From positions 15,248 through 77,938 of the forward strand of contig DGYI01000061.1 of NCBI GenBank assembly GCA_002396645.1: DNA of 62,691 nucleotides, given 5' to 3'. The notes below the pieces were generated by a model. It made no database searches. It worked only from the letters and a program-made list of their open reading frames with translations, and was not told where the DNA came from. Below are positions 60,958 to 62,691 of this stretch, piece after piece (the stretch's first letter is position 1; each line of letters begins with the position of its first letter). The translations under genes were made by a program, and so were the position numbers. The DNA comes from Firmicutes bacterium UBA5010 (lineage in GTDB: Bacteria; Bacillota; Clostridia; Tissierellales; Sedimentibacteraceae).

Positions 60958-62691
60958 ATGAATTATTTTGAATTTTTAGAGAGGGAAAAAGGTATAAGTC
61001 TTAACCCGGAACAAAAAGATGCGGTTAAATTTAACCGTGGAAATGCTCTTGTGCTTTCAACGGCAGGCTCGGGAAAGACTACTGTCATTGTATCAAGAGC
61101 GGGCAGATTAATATATGAGAAAATTTGCACGAATAAAATTTTAACTATAACCTTTTCTAAAATGGCGGCTGAAGATATGAAAAATAGATTCAGCCTTATT
61201 TTTGATGAAAAATATAAGTCAAAGGCTGAATTTTCAACTATACATTCTTTTTTATACAAAATAGTGAGAGACTATCTCAGAAGAAAAAATAAAAAGATAG
61301 AGCTTATAGACAATAACTTCAAAATAATAGAGCAGATATTAAAGGCGCAATATGCAAAGGAATACTTTAATATTGTGAATGAAGAAGAAATTGAAAATGT
61401 ATTGAGTAAAATCAGCTACGCTAAAAATATGATGCTTGGCTTAGATGAGCTTGAAAATGAGAGTATAGGAATTAAAAACTTCAGAGAAATATTTATTAAA
61501 TACGATGAGTACAAAAGACAAAATTCATTAATGGATTTTGATGACATACTTCATTTCGGATATAAATTATTGTCACAGGTTAATTATTATAATGATTTGA
61601 TAAAAGGCAGCTATGATTTCATTCAAATTGATGAAATGCAGGATACTTCAAAAATTCAGCATGCAATTATTAAGACAATATCTGATAACAATCTTTTTAT
61701 GGTCGGTGATGATGACCAAGCTATTTACTCATTTAGAGGAAGCTTTCCGGAATACATGCTAAATTTTAATAAGATATATGATAATGGAAAATTTTTCTAC
61801 CTAAAAAATAACTATCGCTCGGATGGGCATATAGTAAGAGCTGCGAAAAGGTTTATCGAAAATAACAAATTTAGGTACAATAAACCGATAGAGACTAAAA
61901 ATGAACAAAAAAATGAAGTTAAAATAATTAAAGTCCGGGACAGAGCACTTCAATGCAAATATATAGTAGAGGATATTAAGAATTATTCTGATAAAAGCAG
62001 CATCGGTATTTTGTACAGGAATAATATTTCTTCACTTATGATTGCTAATGCTTTAAATGAGAATGGAATTGATTTTTACATAAAGGATGATAGAACTAAG
62101 TTTTTTAAAAGCTTTGTATTATATGATGTTCTGGCATTTATTAAATTATCTCTTAACATTAAGGACAGAGCTTCATTTGCAAAAATTTACTATAAAAGCT
62201 ACACATATTTTAATAAGGAAATGTGCAATTTTGTATTGAGGTACAATGATGAAAGTCTATCTGTATTTGATATTTTAAAGAGAGTTCCGAATCTTGAATA
62301 TTATATGCACGACAGAATAAACAGCTTTAAGCATGATATATTGTATATTTCGAAATTAAATCCAAATTCAATAATAAAATTTATAAAAAATGATTTGGAG
62401 TACATGTCATATTTGGAAAAGCTTGATGCAGACGGCAGAAACAGCTTGAGTTCCACGCTTTTAATTCTTGAGATACTTGATGAAATCGCAAAATACTGCA
62501 AAGATATAGATGAGTTTATAAACAAGATATATTCTTTACAGGATATTTTGAATGAGGCGGCTAAAAATAAATCCTCTAAGATAACTTTATCGTCTATACA
62601 TAGCTCAAAGGGATTGGAATATGACGTTGTATATATGGTAGACAATATAGATAAGGAATTTCCGATAGAAAGAAGAAATGAATCTGTAGAG
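60958..62691 (+). CDS. UvrD/Rep-family ATP-dependent helicase, 5' part
   Basis: The reading frame is open from ATG 60958 to the last base (578 codons), so the gene is cut by the window end. Superfamily 1A motifs: Q motif LNPEQKDAV, Walker A AGSGKTT (~36-42), TFSKMAAEDM (Ia), QIDEMQDTS (II; DEMQD instead of DEFQD), GDDDQAIYSFRGS (III), NYRSD (IV) and SSIHSSKGLEYDVVY (V). Likely a DNA repair or replication-restart helicase; the AddA nuclease domain cannot be excluded because the C-terminus is missing. There is almost no ribosome site, suggesting coupling to the preceding lipoprotein gene. Confidence 0.88.
   Translation, partial: MNYFEFLEREKGISLNPEQKDAVKFNRGNALVLSTAGSGKTTVIVSRAGRLIYEKICTNKILTITFSKMAAEDMKNRFSLIFDEKYKSKAEFSTIHSFLYKIVRDYLRRKNKKIELIDNNFKIIEQILKAQYAKEYFNIVNEEEIENVLSKISYAKNMMLGLDELENESIGIKNFREIFIKYDEYKRQNSLMDFDDILHFGYKLLSQVNYYNDLIKGSYDFIQIDEMQDTSKIQHAIIKTISDNNLFMVGDDDQAIYSFRGSFPEYMLNFNKIYDNGKFFYLKNNYRSDGHIVRAAKRFIENNKFRYNKPIETKNEQKNEVKIIKVRDRALQCKYIVEDIKNYSDKSSIGILYRNNISSLMIANALNENGIDFYIKDDRTKFFKSFVLYDVLAFIKLSLNIKDRASFAKIYYKSYTYFNKEMCNFVLRYNDESLSVFDILKRVPNLEYYMHDRINSFKHDILYISKLNPNSIIKFIKNDLEYMSYLEKLDADGRNSLSSTLLILEILDEIAKYCKDIDEFINKIYSLQDILNEAAKNKSSKITLSSIHSSKGLEYDVVYMVDNIDKEFPIERRNESVE

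Overview
The window reads as chromosomal DNA of an AT-rich, low-GC, Gram-positive anaerobe of the Bacillota, most likely Clostridia or Tissierellia. The basis is strong GGAGG ribosome sites, many TTG/GTG starts, ferredoxin-rich enzymes, an electron-bifurcating Nfn-type enzyme, an S-box (SAM-I) riboswitch, sigma-54 control of metabolism, and typical clostridial neighbours (tsaE-tsaB-rimI-tsaD, secA-prfB). Genus cannot be assigned. No rRNA, tRNA, CRISPR array, phage or insertion sequence was seen.

Region 1 (1-10131) is about energy. A 5'-truncated NfnA-NfnB fusion is followed by a Crp/Fnr-family regulator and then a seven-gene operon matching the flavin-based extracellular electron transfer (EET) locus known from Listeria: ndh2, dmkB, dmkA, eetA, eetB, pplA, fmnB. 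Together they would move electrons from NADH through demethylmenaquinone to a surface flavoprotein. A perfect TGTGA-N6-TCACA operator is centred 41.5 bp upstream of the predicted start of this operon, next to the gene for a regulator whose recognition helix is of CRP type.

Region 2 (10144-20830) has a MoxR-DUF58-membrane protein trio, murC, the t6A tRNA-modification genes with a D,D-carboxypeptidase lipoprotein, and a convergent ABC-F ATPase. A terminator there is embedded in a cluster of DnaA-box-like 9-mers. Region 3 (21003-27299) is a SAM-riboswitch-controlled methionine operon: metF, a stand-alone MetH reactivation domain, a short B12-dependent metH, metY and a short metA. Region 4 (27426-34951) holds a LUD protein, glnS, a METTL25-like methyltransferase, a PAS sigma-54 activator and a NUDIX hydrolase. 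Two paralogous BspA-like lipoproteins follow (33380-36661).

Region 5 (36931-43197) is a catabolic redox block. Five genes encode a multi-subunit flavin/iron-sulfur amino-acid dehydrogenase resembling archaeal L-proline dehydrogenase, D-hydroxyproline dehydrogenase and HcnABC. A small ferredoxin, an M24 Xaa-Pro-type peptidase and a branched-chain aminotransferase follow. Both the dehydrogenase operon and ilvE have sigma-54 (-24/-12) promoters with the exact GG-N10-GC spacing. Each is preceded by three copies of its own short, nearly symmetric repeat, a good candidate for upstream activator sites.

Region 6 (43204-62691) is mixed housekeeping: GNAT, lepB, pepD, an orphan carboxyltransferase, an Lrp regulator with an elaborate leader, an EamA transporter, two FAD enzymes, secA, prfB with its programmed +1 frameshift, tex, a HAD phosphatase, a 34-aa membrane protein, a lipoprotein and the start of a UvrD-like helicase. 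Two families of recurrent leader elements occur. One (AAGGTT-N31/32-ACCGAG plus GCATGGAYATAA) precedes three unrelated genes and perhaps secA. The other (TATAAT-N8-ACTCAATCTT) precedes glnS and the Lrp gene.
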